A stretch of 64,000 nt of DNA from assembly GCA_029721515.1 (NCBI GenBank), contig CM056567.1:11920007-11984006 (forward strand). The letters are read 5' to 3'. Below, piece after piece: positions 35,282 to 48,660 of the stretch. This DNA comes from Synanceia verrucosa (taxonomy: Eukaryota > Chordata > Actinopteri > Perciformes > Synanceiidae). The position numbers and the translations under genes are program-made. The notes beneath the pieces are model-generated. The model ran no database searches. It saw only the letters and a list, made by a program, of their open reading frames with translations, and was not told the origin of the DNA. Numbering within the stretch: position 1 is the stretch's first letter; each line of letters starts with the position of its first letter.

Positions 35282-35908
35282 TCAGAGCTGGCTACATCTA
35301 TGCATTTGTGAGTGTACTTCAAATACTGACTAGTCTCACTGTCATGCTCAGCAAAGCCAAAGAGCAAGAACACTACTGACCGTGTTGCCATGGCAACCTG
35401 TGCCGAAGCAGACACTTGTCAGCTTGTGTGAGAGTATTTGTGTATTTACCCGTGTGTGTGGCAATGTGTAGCTACTTGGAAGACTGCCAAGGCAGGCAGT
35501 GAGAAGGTAGAGTGAAAAAAAAGTGTGATAGTTGGTGTATCCTGCTCCTTGCACGGTGTGAGAGACACTTTTAGCATTAGCACAAAACTACTTGAGCAGT
35601 TGGGAAGGTAATGGAGTTCAAACGCTCTTCTCCCCTTGGTGGAGTGCTGAGTGGGCGTGTTTAGAGCCGTGGCCGGCTGAGAGGTTCGACCCTGTGGCCC
35701 ACGCTGGGTTGGGCTCTAATGGCTGTCTGCATGGTTAAAACTCAGCACTGCTACCAGGAAGCACTTCAGAAGGTTGTGCGTGAGTGTGTGCGAGATTACA
35801 TGTGCACTTGTTCGCCCTATTTCTCCCTCTTCCCTAATGCTACTTCTACACACTTCACTTACGAGGTGAAAAACAAAGACCTAAATGTCAATAATCTAAA
35901 GTGGTTTC

Positions 35909-35930
35909 ATCTATCTATCTATCTATCTAT
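35909..35930 (+). repeat. (CTAT)n microsatellite
   Basis: Five to six CTAT units. Confidence 0.9.
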
Positions 35931-36447
35931 GACAGTCAGAGGTTTCCCTTTCTTGGTATGAAAATACACATGCACAGAATATAGATACAGAATATTTAGA
36001 ATATAGATTTGAAATATGTGTTGTTTAAGGACACACTTCTCACTTTTGCTTCCTGCCTTTATCCTCCTCACATACATCCTCCTCATGCTCTTTTGCCTCC
36101 ATTTTCCTCTTAGAATTAACTAATCCTGTAGACATTTCTGGCCTGGCCTGAGGGGGAAAAGTATTTTACATAGAGGGGCTTCTAAGAGGTCATATTGAGA
36201 ACAACTATTTCTACTTTAGATCACTGTGGACCAGACACACTCCATTATCACTCTCAGTGTTATTATTTTTACTTTTGATGGTGTTCCTCAGCGAGTGTGC
36301 TAAATTTACTATGATGCATGGTGGTGACTCGTGTATGCTATATTTCCCATTGGTTTGCCTTGAATGTTACTTTGAATGAAGGATTGTTTATTATTGTTAT
36401 GTGTTATGATGCTGTTGTTTTGGTCTTTGACTCCATAGGAAATAACA

Positions 36448-36481
36448 CATGTACCATGAATACTAATATTCATGGTACATG
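36448..36481. repeat. Perfect palindrome, 15-bp arms
   Basis: CATGTACCATGAATA, loop CTAA, then the exact inverse TATTCATGGTACATG. No coding context. Confidence 0.95.
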
Positions 36482-38376
36482 ATACATACTAAGGGGACTA
36501 TCTGCTTAATGAGTACTTTTGCTGATGATACTTCTGTATTTATATATAATTTTGAATGCTGGACTTTCATAAAAGGAGTGTATTTCTTATTGCTGTTTTG
36601 GTTATTTTACTTAATTGGAAGTCTGCAGCATGCAGCAGTGATAGTTATCCTACAAGCAATAGTAGCAGCTGTGCTTTTATTTTGCAACACAGGAAGCTGC
36701 ATACTATAAAAGACTCCTCAAATGTCGCATCTTCTGCAAGCATCTCGTCTGTGGGAGACTTCCTTCTTCTTTGACTACAATGTTGAAAGTCCTTAATCGC
36801 ACATAGACAAACCAAGGAACCAAGAGTGGTGTTTGAAGAGATACAAGGTAAAAATAGATGGACAACACACAAACATGCACATACACACATACATAAGGGG
36901 GACACCTGTGTGTTGCCTACCACCTGAGGCTCTTTGATTCCTGGTGCGCTTTAATCTGCGCTGTGCTCCTGCCCGCCTTTGAAGTGAAAATCCCTGTCAC
37001 CTTCGCTTCTCACTCTTTTTCTCATTCACTCTCTCTCTCTACACACACAGACAAACCACGAATGACCACCACCTGTCATCTTTGTCATAGTAAATGCAGA
37101 CTTGCATCTCATCCAAAGGTCTAGATCTCATTCATATATTCTATTCCATTCTACTGGGCCAGAGGCAAGCTGTGCCTAAATTTACCCCAGCAGTTATTTT
37201 GGGACCTTTGTAACATACATCACCATCTGTCTGCTGTAATACATTTATATCTACAAGAATAGAAACCGATTTCCAGCTTTGTCCTGCCACAGAAGTCTTT
37301 TCATGGCAGGAGGAAGGAGCAGACATGTTTGGGTATAGAGATCGGGAACGAAGTGTATATGGCAGGGATTAGTTTAGTGTGGATATTTTATTATAGATTT
37401 ATTCTTTTTTTGTTAACGCTACCTTCCTCTCATAAATTACACAGGATTTTAGAAGAATATTGCTTTATCAGAGGTAATTTGCCACAAAACATAACATAAA
37501 GCAACACATTTTTATTGCTGGGAGTTATACCAAGTTTTGCTTTGAATCAAACGCCGGAAAGACAGCCACTCCCCCTTTATTAAATCAAGGTATAGTTATC
37601 ACTGAACTATCAAAATAACAGTGATAATAATAATCAGGCCAACACAATCCATTTTAGTTGGAAGCATTTAACACATAACACTTGATTTCCTCCTCTTACT
37701 GTTAAATGATCTGAATATAAGGAAATAAGGACCACATATATTTCCAAATTACTCAAAATTTCAACAAAACTCATTGCGGAAAAAATCCCATGTAGCCATA
37801 TTATAATAATTTATAAACTATCCATGTATGATAAAAAAAAATAAATAAATTACCATAAAATTGTATCTCCTCATGTTATCAATAATGTCTGCAGGAACTC
37901 AGCTCATCTCCATACATCTGCAATAAAACTCCTTTTGGCCACACATTTGCATAAAAACACTGATTCAATAACTGATGAGCTTTGAAGGCAAAAAATGTAC
38001 ATGACCATAAAGAGTTCTACGTAATATATTATATGTTACGTCAGGAGGTACTTTTAGTGGAGTATTATTACATTATTTTACTGTCACTTTAGTGAGAGAC
38101 TTGAGTACTTTCTCCAACATGTATAGGTATACAGCACCTGTAGTTTACCATCATACTGTATGTTATTCCAATTTTCTGACATATTTTATCCTCTTACCTG
38201 ATCTTTATTATACTTTTATTCCAATCCCCCTCTCTCAGTCTTTCCATTTTCCTCACTCTTTCTCTTTGAACTGCTTTCACCTCTTATCCCTCCCTCCCTT
38301 CTTCTCTCTTTATCCCTCATCATCTCACCATGTGGCATCACTTCTTTCCTCTGTCTGCATCTTTCTGTCTCACTTC

Positions 38377-38380
<4 letters not shown>

Positions 38381-38420
<40 letters not shown>
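38381..38420 (+). repeat. (CT)n tract
   Basis: About 40 bases of nearly pure CT within a broader pyrimidine-rich stretch (38220-38420). The open frames here on both strands come from composition. Confidence 0.95.
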
Positions 38421-41330
38421 GGTTTAGTGAAAAAAGGGTGTGTCCTGGGGAGCCAGCAACCGACCCTGTCTCTGTCGCTATGGAAACTGGTGTGTCTGTG
38501 CATGTGTCTCTGTGTGTGTATCAGTCGGTCGGTGACATGTGTGTGCAGGTTGGGGGCATTGAGAAGTGAGATGAAAAGCAAGCATGCGAACAGGTGTGTT
38601 TGTGTGCTTATAGTGTTCTCGTGTAAATCTATGTGAGAGCTACATATTGTCTCATAATGTAATCATTTCTGAGGATACTGACATCACATTATTCAAACTA
38701 TAATAGTGTCATTATCCAACAATATTGACAGTGATATTGCACCATCAAAACACTGACAAAATGTTGCATATGTTGCAATAATATTTTGGTGAAAATATTG
38801 ATATTATAATCATATTTCATTACTGAAGGATATCTAAACCTGGCCACTAAACCCCTGAGCAGTGAGTGTCCTGTCATAGCAGTTGTATTAGCAAGCATTG
38901 TATTTCTCTGCATGCTGAAATATGAAGCTGTTGTCAGAGAGATACTAGTAGATGGTTGAATAGTGGGTTTTATTTCAGCTTTTCCAAAACCCCAAAACAA
39001 AAGTGAAAAAGTGTAAGAATGGGTTTAAATCTGCACTAATGTAAGCTGAAATTGTGCTAACTAGCTAACTGGCTTCTAAACTTGATCATATTGAGATGGT
39101 AATGCTTGCTAGAGTGAGGCATTGACATTGAATGGTTATGGTTAGGAGTCTGTGCACGTTTTTTTGCAAATACACGGTTACCATCTAGACATGATTGTCT
39201 AACTAGTTTGTGATGTCCATTGTTAACATTAGGCCACATTTGTTTTTGGGGTTGCACATTTCGTTCACAATGAGCCATGAGCTCAAACAACTACAACCTA
39301 GTTTTAAGGATAATGTGAGCACTGCTGTCCTGCTCTTAATAGTAGATTATTTGACACCCTACTGTAGAAACACCAGCCAGTATTACCCAAGACAGAGTTA
39401 TACACACAGCTGGCATGTGCATGTTTTTTTTTTTTTTTGAAAAATAAGCTTGGAACATAAAAACTTCAGTTCAAGATCTTGACATTTACTTTGTCAGTGA
39501 GCTACAGCTGATAAAATACAGTGTCAGGTGTAATTTCAGTAACTACAAAGAAATGAGAAGATGCCTCAGCCCACCTCAGTCTGAAATCAAGAAGTCATAG
39601 TCACAAAAATAACTGCCCTGTTATCATTGTAAACTGCATATGTGTGAAAGGAAAGTGTGACCGGCATAGCAACAGTAACAACAGGGGGCACATGGTGTTT
39701 GAAGCAGCCTTGCAGATGCATGAAGGTTTTGAGGATCCCACTGTTTCCTCTCCTCCTCTCCTCTCTTGCTCATTACCACAGCTAATTAAGGATCTGCTCT
39801 TCATCTCCTTCCATGTGAAGTCACTGGAGTGGAATCATTTTCCGATATGAGGTGATCGTCATGGCTGCTGAATCCAACATCCCCCATTTTCCCCCACTTC
39901 AGCTCTCCCTGTCTGCTCCCTTTTGTTCCACTATGATTAAGCGGTTCAGTGCCCAAGGTGGTACATCCATTGGTCTGCTTAAGACAGGGTCATTAACACC
40001 AGAGAACTCCATCTATAAAGAGATGAGAGACTCATACTCTAATATGTAACAGTGTAGAAAGCCTGTGGTAATGTTAGATTTTTAAGACCAGCAATGTCAT
40101 TTTATTTTTTGGACTGAAGATGCTTATAGCCAGTATTTATTATGGGGAAAAGTGGTCTCAGACACACAAAAACCCACCTAAAAATACATTATAAATAAAC
40201 GGATGTTTGCTTTAAAACATCAGATTAGACAGCAGCTACTATTCCAGTTTCATGTGACACCTTTGTGGAACAGTTAAAGGAGGTGTTGTGGTGGCAGAGT
40301 GGTAGAAGTTTTTCCCAACAAAAATGAAACAGGTGTAGTCATTTGGGACAGAGAAATTACAGAGATGAAAAAAATGCAACACATTTTTTATCGATACGAT
40401 GGATTCTGCACAAAAATGTGCAGTACTTATACTGCCTAACACAACCTGACTCCCAGTCTCTATCTGCACCATCAAAGAAAATGGCAGATGTTGACCTGTG
40501 ATGGAGAGGTCATTACAAGATTTTCCCCAATCTCATTACAGTAGAGTAAAATAAAGAGATAGCTGGAGAAGGAAAGAAAAGAAGGGTCACAAAAAGGAAA
40601 AATAAGAAAAATAAGAGGAAAAATAAGAGGAATATCTTTGAAAGGTCATCACACTCTGTTTGAGACACAGCTGCAGGTTTGAAAACTGAAAAGGTGACAG
40701 TAAAAGCTGTAGTACACTACAGAAGACTGACTCAGCCTTGGGACTTTGTGACGGATTGATGGCAAACTTGAAACATGTGCATGCTTAACAGTCAATGAGA
40801 GGAGGAACAAAAGGAAGTGGAAGGAACAGTGGGGAAAGAGAACATGGAAGATAAGTACTGATTATAGAGTAGGAGGGAACAAAAACAATAGTTGACCCTG
40901 TTTTGTTTTATTTCACTTTATTTTACCAATTCCTCTGAGAATAGAGTCACACATAGAATTCCTTGGAGGGTTTTTTTTTGTTTTTTTTTTTTCAAAAAAA
41001 TCTTGTTTTCTTTGTTTGCTGTGCTTGGCAACTACAGTATGGTATGGTTAGGAAAACAGCAGTTGGCAAACCATATTTTTGGCTTAAAAAATAAATTTGG
41101 ATTATGATTATTAGCTGATGTGGTTGACTGGACCATTCTGTTGAACATGCAAGGATCCAAGAGCCATTTAACCCTTCACTGGGTGAGGAGAACGAATAAT
41201 ACAATAAACATAAATCAATATATTGTTGTACAATATGCAACATAATTGAGACTAATAAACAAAAGGTGCACAAATAAGCTTTAATAAGCTTTAAAAGAAG
41301 AAATACATATCTAAAAATAATTGGTGCAGT

Positions 41331-41685
41331 CCATCCATCATCTACCGCTTATCCTCATAGGGTCGCGGGGGGGCTGGAGCTTATCCCAGCTCTCTTAGGG
41401 CGGAAGGCAGGGTACACCTTGGACAAGTCTCCACCTCATCGTAGGGCACATAGAGACAGACAACCACTCACACTCACATTCACACCTACGGTCAATTTAA
41501 ATTAGCCAATTAACCTAATCCCCACACATGTTTTTGGATGGTGGGAGGAAGCCGGAGTACCCGGAGAGAACCCACGCAGACACGGGGAGAACATGCAAAC
41601 TCCACACAGAAAGGCCCCGGGCCCGGGATTCGAACCCAGTACCTTCTTGCTGTGAGGCGACAGTGCTAACCACTACACCACCAGA
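41331..41685 (-). repeat. SINE-like repeat, copy 3 (minus orientation, most complete)
   Basis: A CCATCCAT tail at the left is followed by the full body including AAGCCGGAGTACCCGGAGAG, then a tRNA-like head. On the minus strand the B box is an exact GGTTCGAATCC (41626-41636), preceded by TAGTGGTTAGCACTGTCGCC (A-box region). It is the best preserved of the three minus-strand copies in the window. Confidence 0.82.
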
Positions 41686-44515
41686 ACAGAAGACATCCAG
41701 CCATTATATAACCTCTGGTCTCACAGAATTGACATTTGAGCTTTGTTTATTTGCTGTTAAAGTCAAACACTTTATGTCTGACCATCCATTAACTTCCTTG
41801 TAAAGAACTTTTGTAGCACAACATCATACTCCTGTGTATTTTAATGATGCTGTACTTTTCGCATCCGGGGGGATTACAAATTAAAAGCCACCATTTTTGA
41901 ATTATAATAAAAAAAACACACCCTTGCAATGATTACAGGTGCAACATTTCCAAAACTGTGTATCAACAGAAGAAGGATGAAAAGGATGAGGAGAACCTAG
42001 AGGACACGAGGATTGTCTACAGCGAGTGGAAAAAAGAGGAGAAAGGAAGGAAGCAGCCGGAAGGAGGCGGGCGGAGCAGCCGTCCTTTGTGGAGTGTGGA
42101 AAGGTCAATTAGACAGTTTTACAGGCCGCAATCGCAAAGAATCACACACCGCACACACACAGCCTCAGATGCACAAAGAGACATGAATGGAGGTTTGAAT
42201 TTCATTATCAGGCTGCCAACTTGCCCATCAATTAGCATGAATGAGATTGTATCACCTCTTGCTGAGGGAATAGGCCTATGAGCTGTGATCCACACACACA
42301 CTGTATCTACCAGGTCTGCCCTTTCTATTATAGCAGTGCACTATGAAAACATAGCCATATTAACAAGTCAATTTTACTTGTGATAAAAGAAATCAGCCTG
42401 TGAAGTCAGAATTCTGCTTCTAGTGGAAGATTCATTTGAGACAAATTTATCATCAAATGATACAAAGCAACATAAAAAATGAAGGTACCACTAGATTAAG
42501 TTGTGTAAAAAAGGAGTGGAGTGGAAAATAGAACACCAAACATAATGCTGAAGTGTGAGATTAATGGCAGGATGGTGACAGAGGACAGGAGAGATGAAAG
42601 AGAGAAGAGAGGAATGAAGAGGATGAGGACAGGCTCGACGGGCTGTCTCCCGTGGCAACCCTCTGTTGCCCATGGACGCACACGCACACGCTCATGAATA
42701 TTCACAGAAGTAAAAGGGAGACAGCTTCATGCTATATTTATGCCATTTTTCAATAAAGCATATTTCAATTAGAGAGTGAGAGATTGATTTTACATCAAGT
42801 AATGTGCTTTGAATTATACATATCTGAAGGTAAGAAAGGCAGAAAGACAAATTGAAGAAGCAGGAGCAGAATTAACTTTAATACTTTTGACATTTTTGCA
42901 AATACACTTATTTACTTTCTTGCTGTGAGTGAGATGAGAAGGTTGATATATTAGTGATAGATTTGTGTAGCAACAGCTAACTTTGGTTTTTGTAGTGGCA
43001 CAAGAGATCAGACCCCAGTACAAGTGATCACTAAATATGATATTTTTAGGTGACTTGTAACTTTTATGAATTCAAAAACAGTGTGAAATGGATAAAGTTC
43101 AAAAAAGTACCACCAGCCATGGTAGAGACCTGTCATTAACAATGTAGCTACACTTTTGTCTGAAACATCCCCTGCTTTATGGTCCAGTTGACTTGAAATG
43201 GGACCATATTTATAAATGAACATCATGCTGTACTGAAGAAGTCTTAAATTTTGTTGAGACCATAAACTCATGTTTCCTGTGGTAATAAATCATGTGAGAA
43301 ACAGACTCATTTTCTCATAGACTTCTGTACAACCACAGGAGTTGCTCCCTCTTGGTTATTAGAAATCATGCAGGTTTAAGGTCCAAGGACCATGACTCAG
43401 GTGGGTACCTGAAGAACAGTTTACATGCAGTTTTTGTCACTTTGGCATTGGCCTCATGATCCTGTGTGGTTTAATGTGCCTCCCACATAGCCGTGTAGTT
43501 CAGGCTGAATCCGGTTGTTCAATGTGTTTATCTGAGTCTCTTTCAGAGTGAACAGTGCTTACCTTGAAATAAAGGACACACCACAACGTGCAATAAATGT
43601 GTGTTGCAGTGGTCCTGTGGGGTGATGGACATTAACCTTGAGCTAGAAAGATTATGTCTCTCCCAATGAGAGGCTGTAGCTGACCTTGGCTAATCAGCCT
43701 GTGACATATTTCCCCTCTACAACTCACTCTTTGTACTATTTCTTCACTCCCCCACACGTCTGTAGGCTCTAGGATGAAGTGAACAAATGCCAACACAAAC
43801 ACAAACACAATCTCCCATCACAAGACAGGATTTGTTATTTTTCAGTCTGATTAAAAAGTGTGAAGGTATGTGTTCAACTCATTAACTTGACTCTCAACTG
43901 TTAAATAATAACAATAATAAAACAGTATAGTGGCTCAGCAGCACATAAATGGAGAATAAATACTAAAATAATATCACATTAAGTTAGAATAACATGCCTA
44001 GGTTATGTCTGTTCTGTTTAACTCAAATTAAATCTGCTTTATTTGCATATTAGGGATCTTATATAAACACAGATGCAATGAAATGGATGCTTTAATCAAT
44101 GAATTTTCCAAGTGACAACAATGACAGAGTGAAACACCATGACAGCGCAAAAGAAATCTATACATGCACTACAGTTGAAATCATTACATAACTATCAGGC
44201 ATCACTGCCTCCAATAATGACAAAAGAACATAATTACTCCTTCATGTCAGATTTAAGGAGGAAATCGAAGATTGAAACTTTCCCTCCTCTTCCATCTTCA
44301 TTTTTTGCTCAGACATGATTAGACATTTACTGTGCAGTGAGGCTCAAACACAGTGGAGTTACCATAAGAGTGGAGGGGAAACAATAACATCCTTCCCTAT
44401 TAAATAATCTTGAGGACCTGTCTGAGAATAAAATAAATCAAATACCTACATTGAGCAATTATCATCATATTTTTAGCTGGTGTTTCAGTTTCCTTTTAGC
44501 TTTTTATAATAATAA

Positions 44516-44520
<5 letters not shown>

Positions 44521-44548
<28 letters not shown>
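44521..44548 (+). repeat. (CT)n tract upstream of the vsnl1 promoter
   Basis: Fourteen CT units immediately left of the proposed vsnl1 promoter (GAGA-type on the other strand). Confidence 0.95.
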
Positions 44549-44551
<3 letters not shown>

Positions 44552-44640
44552 TCCAATCATACCAGAAGGATCCACCTTTCAGCAGCATCCAGCCAATCAT
44601 TGCGCAGGGGAGGCAGTCTCTATGTAAATGTGTTGGCAGG
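44549..44640 (+). promoter_or_regulatory. vsnl1: Candidate vsnl1 promoter
   Basis: Two CCAATCAT boxes (44553-44560 and 44593-44600) lie 40 bp apart. They are followed by TTGCGCAGG and an octamer-like TATGTAAAT (about 44620). The stretch lies just upstream of strong 5' splice sites at 44679 and 44821 that can serve the coding exons at 56 kb. The start site itself is not determined. Confidence 0.45.
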
Positions 44641-44820
44641 GGAGACGCAGCGGTTCATTCATCTTCTTCCAGAGAGAGGTGAGTTGAAACGAAGGTGATT
44701 TTACATGAGGGAGAAACTGCTTTGGATCGAAACACTGAGAATATAGCTGCAAAGCAAAGAAGGAGCATTTTGTTTTTTTACAGCTATAAAGGAGCGTATC
44801 ATTCTTCCAAACATCACAGG
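44641..44820 (+). other. vsnl1: Candidate vsnl1 non-coding 5' exon(s)
   Basis: Two good donors are present: AGAGAG|GTGAGT (cut before 44679) and CACAGG|GTAAGT (cut before 44821). Between them TTTTTTTACAG (ending 44783) is a good acceptor. So the leader may be one exon ending at 44820. Alternatively it is an exon ending at 44678, a 105-base intron, and a 37-base exon 44784-44820. No start codon of the family is present, in line with a non-coding first exon. Confidence 0.45.
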
Positions 44821-47383
44821 GTAAGTGCTGGACATTTTTTAAACATTATTTGAAAATGTAATCTTTGTGCAGTCATGTTAATGTGTACAACTGTTGGTAG
44901 AAATGAGTCACACATTTTTTTTTTTTTTACTTAATTACTAACTTAGCTGATGAGACTGGAAGTCATAAACATTATGCTACTGGTGTGTTAACAAAGGTGT
45001 CTCACCAGGACCTGAACTCAGTGTTGGTGCGTGCCACTTACTTATCACTACAAATGAGTCAAGTCAAGGTCTCTATTCTACTGGACTGAGCAGTAAGGGC
45101 TTTCACTGTCTTGCACATTGTGGACATTGTGTAGAGGCAATTTAAACTGGGATTTAAAGGACAAAGAGGGACACTTTGTTGGCCACATCTGCCATAGAGG
45201 TGGCGGCACACATGGTCATGATTGTGTTGTGTTACATTTGGTGGATCATTTATAGAAAATGCTCTGTACATCTTGGACAGGGTGCTTTAACTGGCTTATT
45301 AAGCACAGATCTGAAAATGCAACCTGGGGAAGTCAGAGTCAGTATGTCCTTCATGCTCTGGGAGCAATCAATGGATGAACAAAATGAAGCTACCTGTGCC
45401 GCACCACTGGAACTGCACTCTCTGTTCTGCACACATAAATATATTAGTGCATGTACTGTAGATTGAATCAAATGTGTGTGTTTTTGTGCCTGAGGAGTGC
45501 AGTCTTAGGTGTGAATGGCATTCTGAGTCACTGGAAGTTGTACAATAAATATACATGAGAGTTAGTGAGGGAACGAATCCTGCAGCTGCAATCTCACTTT
45601 TTAAAGAGGAGAGACTGTGCAGGCTGAACAGAGTGGTTTAGTTCTGTCTGATCCAGTCCTCTGTGAATGACACCAGGTCTAGTGCAATTGCTTCCAATGT
45701 ATGCTGTGTAGGAGCTGGTCCACATTACGGGCGGCTGTGCACCAAAGGGTCATTTCCGATAATCTGTTGCATCACAGCAAGTGCCTCCCTGGGTCTATAC
45801 ATAATGCTCATTGATTGTGTTCATATATGAGACAAATTAGTCAAGCAATTCTACAAGACACAAGCAGATGCACAAACACAACAGTGGTAAGAGGGACAGC
45901 TGGTCTCTCAGTTTGGCTTGGTGGCCCTCTGGCTGTCAGCTTTTAAGTGCACAACAGAATATGCTTTTGTAGCTCTGTCACATTGACAATGTTAATTTAA
46001 GTTGATGCAATGCAGATACTGTATAATGTCTTTAGTCTTGGCCAATCCAAAAAAAAGTTAGTTCTGTTTCACTTTATATGCTGCAACTGACTTTTACACT
46101 CTCAATATTTAGTTTGTAAGAGTCTCAAGTGATGCTGAGCATCCCATTATTCAGCACCACCTACTAAATAACCACCACACTCTGTTATATCCTGTATTTT
46201 TATACTTTTGAAGCCCCAGTCAATAACAGTTTTCTGCATATAAATTGAACGATTGTTCACATACTGTATAGAGGTTGACTTTTGTATTAGATAACAAATA
46301 TAATACTTAATACATTCTGCATGTTTCTCTATCCCGGTTGCATTAAATGGTGTGAGAATGACACAATAATTGTGATTTTCTGGTGATTTTGCATGCAATA
46401 ACAACACTGTCCTATTCTTGCTTTTGACCTATCATTAGTACACCATGTTTATTTTGAAGTTAAGTGAATGACATCTGTGATGTAATTTATGGATATGTAT
46501 TTTATACTTATAAGGTCAGCCATGGTTTTTTTTCCCCTAAACCTAAGTGATTTTGTTACCTTAAAGTTACTGCTATTACTCTGTATTGAAACAACTTGCT
46601 CAGTATTAGCCCACACCAAATTATCTATCAGTCATTTTGGGAGTGACGCCCCCAGTTTTGAGTTTTTTGGTGGTGGATCTACCCTTCATTTATATTTGGA
46701 TCATGGATCGTACCGCGAAATGTTGAGAGCATAGACTGCAAAATCATGCCCGTTTGTTAGCTCTAAAGTGCACTCTGTTGAGTGATAATCCAAATAAAGA
46801 ACGCAGAGCTTTCACGAACATGTTTTAGTGTTTTATTATTGACCTAGACTTTAGTTTAGGGCATTATATAAACACATGGTCCTGCTATTTTCTCATTTAT
46901 GGTATCTCAAAACATTACATTGTTATTGTACATTCACAATCAATCTCACCAGGATTTACAGAAGTGGTACTCAGTGGTGGATATAGTTTAGCTTAGAGCC
47001 TCTGCAGCTGTCCACCACAGACACATGGATAACGTCTGTATTGTCATCATATAACAAGAGCAACAGGTTACATCCTAAAGATGCAGTTAGTTGTTTGCTT
47101 GGTCTTTGCAATGATGTTGACACAGTCATAGATCACCTGCTGTTACAATAGGAGGTGGAAAAGCTGACTGATCACTGGATGGGAAAATACAGTACATGAT
47201 CACAGCTACTCCCTCTACTCTGGAAAGACTTATTGATCCATATTTTATAGAGCACAATAATGTCAGCTGGGAGCAACATGCTATACAACAATTTCCTGTT
47301 TGTGCATGTAGCGCTGTTTGTTTTTCCAGTCTCTACTTTGTCTACAGCATTAGATGGATAATGCCATGACCCTCCCCCCCCCC

Positions 47384-47404
47384 CACACACACACACACAC
47401 ACAC
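47384..47404 (+). repeat. (C)n(CA)n tract
   Basis: Ten Cs followed by about ten CA units; a (GT)9 tract follows at 47647-47665. Confidence 0.9.
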
Positions 47405-47837
47405 TTTTTGTGTCGCTTTCTTTCCCTCCCTTTGTATCACTTCCATTTTGTCGTAAGCCAGTGGCTAGGTGTACTATGCACCCATCTCATGCATCACCAG
47501 CTCATTGTTTGCATGTGCCTGGTTCAGTGTGTGTGTATATTTTTATGTGTATGGTATGGGCTGCTGCATGTGTGTGTGTCCTTCGCTGATTGATTAATTC
47601 ATTCCTGTCACATGCTTTATTACCCGGTGAGACAGATGTTGGAATGTGTGTGTGTGTGTGTGTGTGCACACATCACCAGCTCCTCTGAGCTCATGCACCA
47701 GCTGATAACGGTTGAGGAACAACAAAGGAACGTTGAGTAAAAAAGTTTGGTTTCACTGGCGGATGACTAATGAACACCCACCGTCATCAGTGAATGCCAT
47801 TGATGGAGTGACCTCCGGTGGCTTGACAAATAGAAAA

Positions 47838-48062
47838 TGGTAAAATTGACCACAGCTCAGTGGTTAATTCAGTGCTTCAGTGGTTGCCTTAATGTTCAGT
47901 GATTATGGGTCTGAGTGCTCTGGTTTCCTCCCACAGTCTAAAGTACAGGATAGGTGTGAAAGTGGAAGTGAATTCATTGTTCTGCCTTTATTGTGAATAA
48001 GTCAGCCTGGTATGCACTGACAACCTGTTAGAGTGTACACTGCCTCCAGCCTAATGCATGCA
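47838..48062 (+). repeat. Old, diverged copy of the SINE-like repeat (plus orientation)
   Basis: CAGTGGTTAATTCAGTGCTT resembles the A-box head. GCTCTGGTTTCCTCCCACAG then TCTAAAGTACAGGATAGGTG, AAGTGGAAGTGAATTCATTG and GTGTACACTGCCTCCAGCC follow in the order of the body seen, inverted, at 41331. Strong divergence suggests an older insertion. Confidence 0.5.
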
Positions 48063-48660
48063 TATTTAAGTCAATAGATATTTCTCTGTAATGCTAATGT
48101 TTGTTTTGCTTTGTTTTAATGTCATAACTGGCACTGGAATAAAATAAAAAGGAATAAATAAAGATCAGCATAACAAGGGTAGCAAATAGTGGTGTTTGGA
48201 AAGCAGGTGCATGATTGCAATGTTTGTATGTTATTATATCGAAAACTCATTTTTTGCAGCTGTTTCACAGAAAACAAAACTTTTTTTCATTCATTGGAGA
48301 TGAGAGGAACTGATCTGAATTGTTAATTTAATGTAATTTTACAAGTGGTCTGAATAGGCCTGCTATGGGTGTCAATGTTTGTCTTATGTCTTTTCCCCAT
48401 TGCATTTGACATGAATACCTGTTTTTCCATTTAATGCATGATATGGTATGAAATGAGTTATGATAGATTGTCATCTGTCTTAATTTGTGTCATAATTTTG
48501 TAATTTGCAGATTTACTTAACTTTGGAATTAATAAACAATAAATCAGGCCAATGTTTGTTGAATCCACATCAATGCCCAAAACACCAAAACAATTAAGTG
48601 GATTTAATCAACTGATCTGTAAATATGAGTTTCTCCACATACAATCACAAAAGCACCACT

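Larger units (their letters stand above)
33001..44520. other. Intergenic region between hsbp1l1 and vsnl1
   Basis: No supported gene in 11.5 kb. It contains CTCF-like motifs at 33759 and 34811, a telomere-like block at 35036-35189, and microsatellites at 35239, 35909 and 38381. There is also a perfect palindrome at 36448 and a SINE-like copy at 41331. The ORF at 33436-33750 (104 codons) has no recognisable domain and I treat it as chance. From about 36000 to 41300 I see only AT-rich unique-looking sequence. Confidence 0.65.

Noticed and set aside
35640..35720. Possible tRNA gene (GAGGTTCGACCCTGTGG resembles a B box)
   Set aside because: No matching A box at the right distance and no cloverleaf could be folded by eye.
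41528..41803. 91-codon ORF, and the similar 88-codon ORF at 7852
   Set aside because: Both run through SINE-like repeat copies and are not proteins.
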